DNA of 64,000 nucleotides from contig JANOQM010000043.1 in NCBI GenBank assembly GCA_031422295.1, forward strand, positions 1 to 64,000. The letters run 5' to 3'. The position numbers were made by a program, and so were the translations under genes. How positions within the stretch are numbered: position 1 is the first letter of the stretch; each line of letters opens with the position of its first letter. This document shows positions 8,698-16,395 of the stretch, one piece after another. This DNA is from JANOMH01 sp031422295 (GTDB lineage Bacteria; Pseudomonadota; Alphaproteobacteria; Rhodobacterales; Rhodobacteraceae). Under the pieces are notes generated by a model, which had not been told where the DNA came from, made no database searches, and worked only from the letters and a program-made list of their open reading frames with translations.

Positions 8698-9738
8698 ATG
8701 AGTAAGCAATTTTGGGCTGTGTTGGCGTTGCTGATCGGATTTTGGGCAGGCGGGGCGATTGCACAGGAAACACCAGTTGAAACACCCGCCGATCCGACGG
8801 CCGACGCGGTGGTTGCCGAAGCCGCCGCCACGCCCACCGGCCCTGATGAGGTGGTCGTGGGCGTCTATATCAACGATATTCAGCAGTTAGACCTGCAAAC
8901 CCACAGTTATGCGATGGATTTCTATGTCTGGATGCGCTGGACCAACCCGGATATCGACCCGTCCCTGACCTTGGAATACATGAACCCATTTCAGCTGTGG
9001 GGGCATATCCCGACATTTTTGTATGAAGAACCACAGACACTTCCTGACGGCAGCCTTTACATGGCGGTCCGCTATCAGGGCCAGTTCAACAGCAAACTGC
9101 CGCTGGAAAAATACCCGTTCGACGACCAAAGCCTGATTGTCGAGTTTGAGGATAACGCCGTTGGGGCGGCACGGCAGGTTTACGTGCCGGATGAGATTGC
9201 CGTGTCGATGAACCCTGAAATGACCCTTCCCGGATACATTCTGGGCGAGCCGACCCTGACCATTGCCGCCCGCGCCTATCCGACCAATTTCGGCGATACC
9301 AGTCTGACTGAACTGGAACCCTATTCGCGCGTCACCTTTGCCGTGCCGGTGCATCGGCCGGCGATCACCTATGCGATCAAGATCATCCTGCCGATGCTGC
9401 TGGTGGTGATCTGCGGCGGCCTCGTGTTTTTCATCCATCCGACCTATGTCGAGGGCCGGATTGGCATGGGTATCTCTGCGCTGCTGACCCTTGTGGTGCT
9501 GCAACTGACCACCAATTCGCAACTGCCCGAGGTCGATTATCTGATGATGCTCGATATGCTGTATTTCGTGGCCTACGTCTATGTGATCGCCTCATTGGCC
9601 CAAGTGGTGCGCACATCCTGGGCGGCACACCGGGGCCGGGAACACGAAGCCGTCGTGCAGGACCGCTGGGCCTTTGGTATATTGACCGTGGCCTATCTGG
9701 CGATGTCCGTGGCGATCATGATGGTCAGCCTGGCCTAG
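8698..9738 (+). CDS. Pentameric ligand-gated ion channel homologue (Cys-loop superfamily)
   Basis: This 346-residue protein has a signal peptide (about 1-22, ending AIA-QE), then a low-complexity Glu/Ala/Pro linker to about residue 50. An extracellular beta domain follows (about 50-215), with FYVWMRW and the Pro-loop motif KYPFDDQ at 138-144, where eukaryotic receptors have the Cys-loop. Four membrane segments lie at about 222-246, 254-274, 281-304 and 324-345. M2 is followed by TNSQLPEVDY, as in bacterial GLIC-type channels. The two loop cysteines are absent, as is usual in bacteria. A ribosome site (AAAGGGATAGG) precedes the ATG. It sits between the two halves of a sugar ABC transporter, and its ligand and ion are unknown. 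Family assignment is by motif and topology; no alignment was run. Confidence 0.82.
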   Translation: MSKQFWAVLALLIGFWAGGAIAQETPVETPADPTADAVVAEAAATPTGPDEVVVGVYINDIQQLDLQTHSYAMDFYVWMRWTNPDIDPSLTLEYMNPFQLWGHIPTFLYEEPQTLPDGSLYMAVRYQGQFNSKLPLEKYPFDDQSLIVEFEDNAVGAARQVYVPDEIAVSMNPEMTLPGYILGEPTLTIAARAYPTNFGDTSLTELEPYSRVTFAVPVHRPAITYAIKIILPMLLVVICGGLVFFIHPTYVEGRIGMGISALLTLVVLQLTTNSQLPEVDYLMMLDMLYFVAYVYVIASLAQVVRTSWAAHRGREHEAVVQDRWAFGILTVAYLAMSVAIMMVSLA

Positions 9739-9744
9739 ATCGCT

Positions 9745-9842
9745 GGTAATGTGGGTTTAAACCCACCTTACTAAAAAGATAAAAAGCGCCCGAAGTTGCC
9801 CCCGGACGCCTTCCAGTAAGGTGGGTTTAAACCCACATCACC
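9745..9842. repeat. Nested palindromes in a 98-base inverted repeat
   Basis: Two 28-base arms (9745-9772 and 9815-9842, one mismatch) form a large inverted repeat around a 42-base centre. Each arm itself contains the perfect palindrome GTGGGTTTAAACCCAC (9751-9766 and 9821-9836). It fills the gap between two convergent genes and could form a cruciform in DNA or a long hairpin in RNA from either strand. Confidence 0.85.
9781..9810 (-). terminator. Possible intrinsic terminator of the binding-protein gene
   Basis: Read leftward, GCGTCCG pairs with CGGGCGC (one G-U pair) across a 10-base loop and is followed by TTTTTATC. It lies about 40 bases past the stop of the binding-protein gene, inside the centre of the larger inverted repeat. 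Confidence 0.55.
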
Positions 9843-9849
9843 GATCGTT

Positions 9850-11490
9850 TCACAATCCCAGCGATGCCTTATACAACGCAATCTGGCTGTCCCGCCCGAT
9901 CTGGTCGGTAATCGCCTCCCAAGCGGCGGCAATCGCGTCGGCGGTTTCTTGTGCGCCTGCATACTGCCCAGCAAACCCCTTTGCCAACTCATCCTCGGCC
10001 ACCGAATAATACTGGAAAATCCCGGGGATACGCGGCTCGATCGCCGAATTGGGGTGGTTGTAGCTGTCCAGGTTGGACCCAAGGTAATCCTCGATGAACG
10101 CCTTGTCATAACCTGCCGCTTCCCATTCAGCATAATCGAACTGGGAATTGCGGTAGGGTTGGAACCCGGACGGATAGGCCGCCATCCACAGTGCGATATC
10201 CTTGCCGCCCAGATGGGCTGCGGCAGACCAGGCGGCTTTTTTCTTCAACTCATCCCCATCAACCGTCGACATCACGTAAACGCCCCAGCCGATATAGGCC
10301 ATGTTGGGCGCATAGTTCGGCCCCGAAGCCAACGTATCCCACGCGCCGGTGACGTTGTTATAAACATCGTCCGAACCCGGCAGGATGCTGAACCCAACCA
10401 CATCGCCAATCACGCTGGAATCATTGGTCCGCGCGTTCGACCCCACATCGCCCCACCAGGAAATCATCGACCCGGTGCCAGCGAGGAACTGCTGGAACGC
10501 GGTCGTGCCCGGATCGGCGTTGATCTGGTCTGCCGGTGCGTTCGGCATCATATCCATCACGTCCTGAATAGCGCGGACAAAGGCCGGATTGTTGACATAG
10601 GGCTTCATCGTTTCGGGATCGAACAGCCATGCCTTGTTGTCGGGATGCTTGGCATAAGCGGTGGCGCGGGATTCAAGGAAATAGAACCCAAAGCCGCCCC
10701 AACCCTTGAGCGGATCCAGATAGCCATGCGCATCAAGGCCAGTCAGCGGGTCAACCTGACCTGCCAAAGCCGCAGTAGCAGTCTGCACTTGCTGCCATGT
10801 AACGGGGGCCTCGGCCATGCCGCTGATCGACCCGTCGCCAAAGTAATCCTTGCGGTACGCAAAGGTATGGCAATCGCCATCAATCGAAATCCGGTAGGTC
10901 TTGCCATCCCATGTACCGACCGGCGCCTGCAGATAGCCCACGTAATCGTCCATTTCGATCTGGGTTTTCACCCAGTCCGGCATTTCGGACAACAGGCCAC
11001 GGCCCGCAGTGTCGCCTTCAAACGGCGCACCCATTTCGATGATGTCAAAGTCCACGGTGCCAGTTGCAATCGACTGTTGCAGGCGGGCGTTATAATCAGC
11101 CTGCGCCAGATCGATCCAGTTGATCTTGGCCCCGGTATAGGTCTCCCATGCCTTGAGGAAGCCGCGGAACAGCACGTTATGCTGGTTCTGGTTGTTCAGG
11201 CCGAGGAAATTCAGCACTACCCCGGCAAATTCACCTTCGGCAACGCTGGCCTTGGTCGCACCCAGGGTCATTTCGCCGACTTTTTGCCAGTCAGCATCGG
11301 TCGGCGATCCGGCCCCTACGCCCGGAATAGCCAGAATCGCGGCGCGGACATCGCCATGTGCATCGGCCATCGCGGCCCCCGGCAGAAACCCAAGCCCGCC
11401 CGCAGCAGCAAGTCCGCCCAGGCTGGCCGCCGATTGCAGCAATTTGCGGCGGTTCAGTTGGACTGCATAATTATAAAGATCGGCCTTCAT
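9850..11490 (-). CDS. ABC transporter sugar-binding protein, CUT1 type
   Basis: The 546-residue periplasmic binding protein is longer than the usual 400-450 residues of family 1. A twin-arginine-like leader (NRRKLLQSAASLGG, then a hydrophobic stretch to AMA-DA at about residue 43) suggests export through Tat. The mature part has the binding-protein pattern (DFDIIEMG, WWGDVGSNA, GWGVYVMS). The start at MKADLYN fits a GGGAGG ribosome site 6 bases before it better than the ATG two codons earlier. It diverges from the ATPase gene across the fourth operator copy and should work with the permeases at 6528-8574. Substrate unknown. Confidence 0.87.
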   Translation of the reverse strand: MKADLYNYAVQLNRRKLLQSAASLGGLAAAGGLGFLPGAAMADAHGDVRAAILAIPGVGAGSPTDADWQKVGEMTLGATKASVAEGEFAGVVLNFLGLNNQNQHNVLFRGFLKAWETYTGAKINWIDLAQADYNARLQQSIATGTVDFDIIEMGAPFEGDTAGRGLLSEMPDWVKTQIEMDDYVGYLQAPVGTWDGKTYRISIDGDCHTFAYRKDYFGDGSISGMAEAPVTWQQVQTATAALAGQVDPLTGLDAHGYLDPLKGWGGFGFYFLESRATAYAKHPDNKAWLFDPETMKPYVNNPAFVRAIQDVMDMMPNAPADQINADPGTTAFQQFLAGTGSMISWWGDVGSNARTNDSSVIGDVVGFSILPGSDDVYNNVTGAWDTLASGPNYAPNMAYIGWGVYVMSTVDGDELKKKAAWSAAAHLGGKDIALWMAAYPSGFQPYRNSQFDYAEWEAAGYDKAFIEDYLGSNLDSYNHPNSAIEPRIPGIFQYYSVAEDELAKGFAGQYAGAQETADAIAAAWEAITDQIGRDSQIALYKASLGL

Positions 11491-11638
11491 CGACATCCTC
11501 CCATAAATTGAACGCCTGCTGTTGTTTCAGCAGAACCTGCGGGCCGCGCCCGACACCAGTCTGGCATGTCCGAACATGCCAGGAATACGGCGCCAAAACC
11601 GGGTCCGGTCTCCTCCAGACCTGCAAATCTTCTCAGCC

Positions 11639-11666
11639 TTGGCTGCACCTGTCAATCCTCTAACAT
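11639..11666 (+). promoter_or_regulatory. Promoter of the ATPase-mutarotase-ribokinase operon
   Basis: TTGGCT (11639-11644) and TAACAT (11661-11666) are 16 bases apart, the same spacing and the same operator overlap as at the GntR gene promoter. Predicted start is near 11672, giving a leader of about 70 bases. Confidence 0.4.
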
Positions 11667-11679
11667 GTTAGTATGCTTA
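11660..11679. promoter_or_regulatory. Locus-wide operator, copy 4
   Basis: CTAACATGTTAGTATGCTTA includes the perfect palindrome CTAACATGTTAG and shares 16 of its first 17 bases with copy 1. It lies in the 253-base gap between the divergent binding-protein and ATPase genes. Confidence 0.65.
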
Positions 11680-11743
11680 GATGATGGACAGCCCGTTTTT
11701 CGTGCGGTACCGATGGCACTTAGAACCGCTGACAGGGAACCTC

Positions 11744-12808
11744 ATGGCCGAAGTCACGATCCGCGATCTGCGCAAAGCTTACGGCGCGCTTGAGGTTTTG
11801 CATGGCGTTAATGTCGATATAGCAGACGGGCAATTTGTCGTGCTGGTCGGACCGTCCGGTTGCGGCAAATCCACATTGCTGCGGATGATCGCGGGGCTGG
11901 AAGGGGTGACTGCCGGGCGCATCACCATTGGCGACAAACTGGTCAATAATCTGCCGCCGTCTGAACGCGACATCGCGATGGTGTTCCAGAACTACGCCCT
12001 GTATCCCCATAAAACAGTGGCGGCCAACATGGGCTTTGCGCTGAAAATGGCCAAGATGCCACGGGCCGAAATTGATGCTCGCGTCGCGCGGGCCGCCGAT
12101 ATTCTGGGGTTGAAACCCTATCTGGCCCGCGTCCCGCGTGAGCTTTCCGGCGGCCAGCGCCAACGCGTCGCCATGGGCCGCGCGATTGTGCGCAACCCGT
12201 CAGTGTTCCTGTTTGACGAGCCGTTGTCGAACCTTGACGCCAAACTGCGGGTCCAGATGCGCGCCGAAATCCGCGAACTGCATCAGCGGCTGGGTACCAC
12301 CACCGTTTATGTGACGCATGACCAGATCGAAGCGATGACCATGGCCGATGTGATCGTCGTGATGCGCGATGGCTATATCGCCCAAATGGGTGCCCCGCTG
12401 GAATTATACGACAACCCGGCCAATGTGTTTGTGGCAGGCTTTATCGGTAGCCCGGCGATGAACCTGCTGGACGGCGTGGTGCAAGCCGGTGCGACTGGCC
12501 TGACGATCCGGGCCTGTGACGCCGATCTGCCAGCCCCCGACCGCTCGGGCCTGACCCCGGGCCGCAAGGTCACATACGGCATTCGCCCCGAAGATTTGCA
12601 TTTGTCGGATACCGGCATCGCGGCTAATGTCGCCGTGGTCGAACCCACAGGGTCCGAAACCCATATCGTGCTTAAGGCCGGGGGCCGCGACATTACCGCT
12701 GTGTTCCGCGAACGGCATGCCTTTGCCCCCGGAACGCTGGTGCATCTGGCCCCTGATGCCAGCAAAGTGCATCTGTTTGATGCCGATACCGGCGACAGGC
12801 TGACCTAA
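11744..12808 (+). CDS. Sugar ABC transporter ATPase, MalK/UgpC type
   Basis: The 354-residue ATPase has Walker A GPSGCGKST, Q-loop VFQNYALYPH, signature LSGGQRQRVAMGRA, Walker B VFLFDEPLSNLDAKLR and the switch His in VTHDQIEA. A C-terminal TOBE-like regulatory domain follows from about residue 235. The start at MAEVTIRDL has an AGGGA site before it; upstream ATGs at 11681 and 11684 have none. It is first in an operon with the second FucU paralogue and ribokinase and energises the permeases at 6528-8574. Confidence 0.92.
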   Translation: MAEVTIRDLRKAYGALEVLHGVNVDIADGQFVVLVGPSGCGKSTLLRMIAGLEGVTAGRITIGDKLVNNLPPSERDIAMVFQNYALYPHKTVAANMGFALKMAKMPRAEIDARVARAADILGLKPYLARVPRELSGGQRQRVAMGRAIVRNPSVFLFDEPLSNLDAKLRVQMRAEIRELHQRLGTTTVYVTHDQIEAMTMADVIVVMRDGYIAQMGAPLELYDNPANVFVAGFIGSPAMNLLDGVVQAGATGLTIRACDADLPAPDRSGLTPGRKVTYGIRPEDLHLSDTGIAANVAVVEPTGSETHIVLKAGGRDITAVFRERHAFAPGTLVHLAPDASKVHLFDADTGDRLT

Positions 12809-12817
12809 GGAGCGATC

Positions 12818-13267
12818 ATGCTGAAAAATCTCGACCCCCGCCTGAATGCCGATGTGTTGTATGCCCTGCGCGCGATGGGTCACGGCGATACTTTGGTCAT
12901 CGCTGATACCAATTTCCCCGCCGACAGCATTGCCCGCCAAACCCGGCTGGGCCGTCTGTTGCGGATGGAGAACCTGACCTGCGCCCACGCCGCGCAGGCA
13001 GTCCTCTCAGTCTTCCCGCTGGATAGTTTTGTGACGGACCATGCAGGCCGGATGGAAATGGCCAGCGACCCCAGCGAGATACCGCCGGTCCAGCAAGAGG
13101 TCCAACTTGAGATAAACCAAGCCGAAGGCAAATCCTGGCCCATGGTCGGGATTGAACGCTTTGACTTTTACGACCGCGCCAAAACCGCCTATGCGGTAAT
13201 CCAGACCGGCGAAAGGCGCTTTTATGGCTGCTTCATCTTCCGCAAAGGCGTTATCCCGCCGCCTTAA
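12818..13267 (+). CDS. RbsD/FucU-family sugar mutarotase, paralogue 2
   Basis: This 149-residue protein starts MLKNLDPRLNADVLYALRAM and carries the MGHGDT box, IADTNFPAD, and the C-terminal YGCFIFRKGV signature. It follows the ATPase by 9 bases with a TAAGGAGC ribosome site. The locus thus encodes two mutarotases on opposite strands, each joined to a piece of the same transporter. Sequence divergence between them suggests different sugars or anomers rather than a recent duplication. Confidence 0.86.
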   Translation: MLKNLDPRLNADVLYALRAMGHGDTLVIADTNFPADSIARQTRLGRLLRMENLTCAHAAQAVLSVFPLDSFVTDHAGRMEMASDPSEIPPVQQEVQLEINQAEGKSWPMVGIERFDFYDRAKTAYAVIQTGERRFYGCFIFRKGVIPPP

Positions 13268-13285
13268 ATCCGACAAAGGCCCGCA

Positions 13286-14212
13286 ATGTCCCATATCGTG
13301 ATCCTTGGCGTTTTTGTCGCTGATACAGCCTACCGCGCCCCGCGCCCGCCCAAAATGGGTGAAACCATCATGGGCGACAGCTTTGCGCTGGGGCCGGGGG
13401 GCAAAGGCTCCAATCAGGCGGTGGCCGCCGCTATGGCGGGTGGCAAGGTCCATATGATAACCCGGTTGGGCATGGACCCTTTCGCCGATATGGCGCTGGC
13501 CACATGGGCCAAGGCGGGCGTGATCCCGGCCATCACCCAACACGCCGACAGCTATACCGGGGCCGCCTATATTTACATCGAATCTGCCACAGGCAATAAT
13601 GCCATCATCATCTGCCCCGGCGTCGCTGCCACAATTTCAACCGCCGACATTGACGCCAATGCCGCGCTGATCAGCAGTGCGGCGGTGTTCATTACCCAGT
13701 TGGAACAACCGCTGCCCGCGGCGATGCATGCGCTGAAAATCGCCCGCGCCGCCGGGGTCAAAACCATCCTGAACCCGGCACCCGCCGCCGCCTTGCCCGA
13801 CGGGATGCTGGCGCTGTGTGAATATGTCACCCCGAATGAGACCGAGGCCGAGGCGCTGACCGGCCTGCCTGTTACGTCAGTGGACGAGGCGACCACGGCT
13901 GCACAAAAGCTGCGGGCGATGGGGGCAGGGGCCGCGATCATCACCTTGGGGGACAAGGGGGCGCTGTATCACGACGGCAGCCAAACCTTCCACACGCCGG
14001 TCATCAGCGCAGGTCCGGTGCTGGAAACCACCGGCGCAGGCGATGCGTTCAACGGCGGCTTTGCCACGGCCATCGCCGAGGGGCTGGATGCGCGGTCAGC
14101 CGTGCGGTTTGGCTGCGCCACGGCGGGGATTTCAGTCACACGGGCCGGGACAGCGCCCTCCATGCCAGCGCGGGCCGAAATTCTGGCTTTGCTCGCGCGC
14201 ACGCCGACATAA
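13286..14212 (+). CDS. rbsK: Ribokinase-like PfkB-family sugar kinase
   Basis: The 308-residue PfkB-family kinase has the GGKGSNQAVAAA motif that binds sugar near residue 35 and the C-terminal TTGAGDAFNGGFA motif with the catalytic Asp and anion hole. These are typical of ribokinase, which makes ribose or deoxyribose 5-phosphate. It follows the mutarotase by 18 bases. The symbol is by family only: other PfkB sugars remain possible, and there is no RbsABC transporter beside it. Confidence 0.78.
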   Translation: MSHIVILGVFVADTAYRAPRPPKMGETIMGDSFALGPGGKGSNQAVAAAMAGGKVHMITRLGMDPFADMALATWAKAGVIPAITQHADSYTGAAYIYIESATGNNAIIICPGVAATISTADIDANAALISSAAVFITQLEQPLPAAMHALKIARAAGVKTILNPAPAAALPDGMLALCEYVTPNETEAEALTGLPVTSVDEATTAAQKLRAMGAGAAIITLGDKGALYHDGSQTFHTPVISAGPVLETTGAGDAFNGGFATAIAEGLDARSAVRFGCATAGISVTRAGTAPSMPARAEILALLARTPT

Positions 14213-14238
14213 TCTGCCGTCCAGTTTCTTTTGTGCTT

Positions 14239-14260
14239 AAATATCCCCGCCGGAGGCTCC
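14239..14260. repeat. Extragenic palindrome (CCGCCGGAGG type), copy 2
   Basis: AAATATCCCCGCCGGAGGCT matches the element at 3446-3468 closely. It again lies between convergent genes (ribokinase and hutC), consistent with a terminator-like or REP-like repeat. Confidence 0.55.
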
Positions 14261-14289
14261 GGCATCACGGCAAAGACCCGTCCACGATA

Positions 14290-14973
14290 TCACAACACCA
14301 TGTGCATCCGGTGACCCGGCGCAAAGGCCAGCCTGACCCATGTAATGGGCACCGCGCCATCCCATGTCGTCCGTTCCAGCACCATCAGTGCCGCCCCTGC
14401 AGCAATGCCCAAAGGTCCGGCCTCGGGGCCTGCATTGAGTGCGGTCAACACAAAATCACCCCGGGTGAATGGGGCATGGGCCACCAGCCATTGATTGGCG
14501 TTCAGCACTGCCAGATCGACAGTCAGGATGTCAGGTACGGCGTCGGTATTGATCCAGCGATCTTCATGGGCATAGGGCCGGTCTGCCGCCAGATGCAGCG
14601 AGGTCAGATGCAATAGCGGGCCGGTCAGGCCCAATGCGGCCTGCACTGCGACCGGGGCGGTGGCATGTGTCCGGGTCAGCAGCCGGTAGCCGTAAGCCAA
14701 ACCACGCGCCTCGATTTCATGACGCAAAATCGGAATACTCAGCGTCGCCTTGCGCACCGGATGTAGGGCCACGCGGGTGCCCGCCTTGCGCTTGCGGTCC
14801 AGCAATCCGGCCTCGGCCAGGGCTTGCAACGCGCGGTTCACCGTGGCCCGGGCCACGCCAAATTCGCGGGCCAGATCGGCCTCGTTCGGAATCGCCGATC
14901 CGGGCGGCCAGTCGCGGGCATGGATGCGGCGCAAAACTTCATCCTGCACGGCTTGCCAACCCGACAGGCTCAC
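14290..14973 (-). CDS. hutC: Histidine utilisation repressor HutC, GntR family
   Basis: The 227-residue protein has an N-terminal GntR winged helix (about 5-70; GSAIPNEADLAREFGVARAT) and a C-terminal UTRA ligand domain (about 90-225), the layout of HutC, which releases DNA on binding urocanate. Its ATG overlaps the hutF stop (ATGA), so the two are one leftward operon. The palindrome upstream of hutF and hutI is its likely site, which would make it autoregulated. Confidence 0.9.
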   Translation of the reverse strand: MSLSGWQAVQDEVLRRIHARDWPPGSAIPNEADLAREFGVARATVNRALQALAEAGLLDRKRKAGTRVALHPVRKATLSIPILRHEIEARGLAYGYRLLTRTHATAPVAVQAALGLTGPLLHLTSLHLAADRPYAHEDRWINTDAVPDILTVDLAVLNANQWLVAHAPFTRGDFVLTALNAGPEAGPLGIAAGAALMVLERTTWDGAVPITWVRLAFAPGHRMHMVL

Positions 14974-16322
14974 ATCTGCCCCCGCAAATCGCGCAATGCG
15001 GCCCGGTAGGCGGCCTTAATCTGGTCATGCCGAATATGACGCCCTTGGGTAACAAGATGGCGGCCAGCCGACCAGACATCGCTGACCATCCGGTCTTCGC
15101 CCGCAAAAATATACGCATCCAGCAGGTCATCGCCCTGCCGCCCCTCCAGATCAATATGGCTTCCATCCAATGCCAGCAAATCAGCCCATTCGCCCACGGC
15201 AATCACACCGCGCCCTCGCCCGGCAGACTGTGCGCCACCCTGTGCGGCCCCCTCAAACAGCATCCGCCCGGTGGATTTATCGGCGGTGGCAAAGGCCGCG
15301 CGGGACCTGTCGCGCAAGCGTTGGGTATGCTCCAGCAGGCGCAGTTCCTCGGTCAGCCCGATCCGGATATTGCTATCGGACCCAATGCCAAAGCGGCCCC
15401 CGGCGGCCTGCCAGCGCATTCCGTCAAAAATACCATCGCCCAGATTGGATTCGGTGATCGGGCACAGCCCGGCCACAGCCCCGGTCCGGGCGAGGGCCAC
15501 AGTTTCGTGTGGGTCCATCTGGGTGCAATGGATCAGGCACCAGCGCTCATCAACGTCGGCATTGTCCAGCAGCCATTCCACCGGGCGGGCACCATACGCC
15601 GCCCGCACCTCGGCCACTTCCGCGTGTTGTTCGGCCAGATGCATGTGGACCGGGCCGCCCAATCCGGCCAGTTCGGCCAACATGCCGGGGGCGACGGCGC
15701 GCAGCGAATGCGGGGCCACGCCCAATATGGTATCGGCGGGCAAACCCAGCAGCGCCTCACGCGATGCAGCATGCAACCGGGCAAACTGGTCCGGGTTGGT
15801 GCCAAACCTGATCTGACCCGGGCCAAGGGCACGTCTATCGCAACCGCCGAACTGATACTGCACCGGCAGCAGGGTCAGGCCGATGCCAGTCAATTCCGCC
15901 GCTGCAGCAATTTGCTGCGCCATTTCAGCCAGTTGGTCATAAGGCGCGCCACCGGGGCGATGGTGCAGATAGTGAAATTCGACAGTGCAGGCATAGCCTG
16001 CCTCAAGCATTTCCATCTGCACAAAGGCAGTGATGACGCGGATATGGTCCGGGGTCAGCCGGTCCAGAAACCGGTACATCAGCTGCCGCCATGTCCAGAA
16101 ACTATCGGCAGGGTCCGGCCCGCGCCGTTCAGTCTTGCCCGCCATGGCACGTTGAAACGCATGGCTGTGCAGGTTGGCGGGGGCAGGCAGCAGCACGTCG
16201 CAGCCCGGCCCGGATTGCCCGGATGCAACAGCCTTGATCCGGCCATCTGACCCGATGTCGATGCGGATATCCTGACCCCAACCATCTGCCAGTAGCGCCT
16301 GTTTTGCCCATATGCTCGTCAT
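14970..16322 (-). CDS. hutF: Formimidoylglutamate deiminase
   Basis: This 450-residue amidohydrolase-superfamily enzyme converts N-formimidoylglutamate to N-formylglutamate and ammonia. Visible metal-ligand motifs are NLHSHAFQ near residue 52 (HxH), HMHLAEQ, and IGSDSN with the conserved Asp. Its length suits HutF (about 450). Together with hutG it defines the two-step branch that yields glutamate and formate. It is divergent from hutI; the start lies just downstream of the HutC operator. Confidence 0.9.
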   Translation of the reverse strand: MTSIWAKQALLADGWGQDIRIDIGSDGRIKAVASGQSGPGCDVLLPAPANLHSHAFQRAMAGKTERRGPDPADSFWTWRQLMYRFLDRLTPDHIRVITAFVQMEMLEAGYACTVEFHYLHHRPGGAPYDQLAEMAQQIAAAAELTGIGLTLLPVQYQFGGCDRRALGPGQIRFGTNPDQFARLHAASREALLGLPADTILGVAPHSLRAVAPGMLAELAGLGGPVHMHLAEQHAEVAEVRAAYGARPVEWLLDNADVDERWCLIHCTQMDPHETVALARTGAVAGLCPITESNLGDGIFDGMRWQAAGGRFGIGSDSNIRIGLTEELRLLEHTQRLRDRSRAAFATADKSTGRMLFEGAAQGGAQSAGRGRGVIAVGEWADLLALDGSHIDLEGRQGDDLLDAYIFAGEDRMVSDVWSAGRHLVTQGRHIRHDQIKAAYRAALRDLRGQM

Positions 16323-16332
16323 TCAAGCCGCC

Positions 16333-16361
16333 TTGACAGTATTATTATGTGCAGACATAAT
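16333..16361 (+). promoter_or_regulatory. Promoter of hutI-H-G-U
   Basis: TTGACA (16333-16338) and CATAAT (16356-16361) with a 17-base spacer make a near-consensus sigma-70 promoter. Predicted start is near 16368, 28 bases before hutI. The -10 lies inside the HutC operator. Confidence 0.65.
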
Positions 16362-16363
16362 AA
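16342..16363. promoter_or_regulatory. Probable HutC operator
   Basis: Perfect 9-base arms TTATTATGT and ACATAATAA flank GCAG. The site is the only strong palindrome between hutF and hutI and overlaps the hutI promoter, so one bound dimer could silence both directions. Confidence 0.65.
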
Positions 16364-16395
16364 CCTGACCAGCCCCAAACACAAGCAGGAAACCA

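Noticed and set aside
9949..11511. Long open reading of 520 codons antisense to the sugar-binding protein
   Set aside because: It lacks a ribosome site and any family motif, and the opposite strand has a full binding protein with a signal sequence. GC-rich codon bias opens such antisense frames.
14634..16250. Long open reading of 538 codons antisense to hutC/hutF
   Set aside because: It is rich in Pro, Arg and His without pattern, while the other strand encodes complete HutF with its metal motifs.
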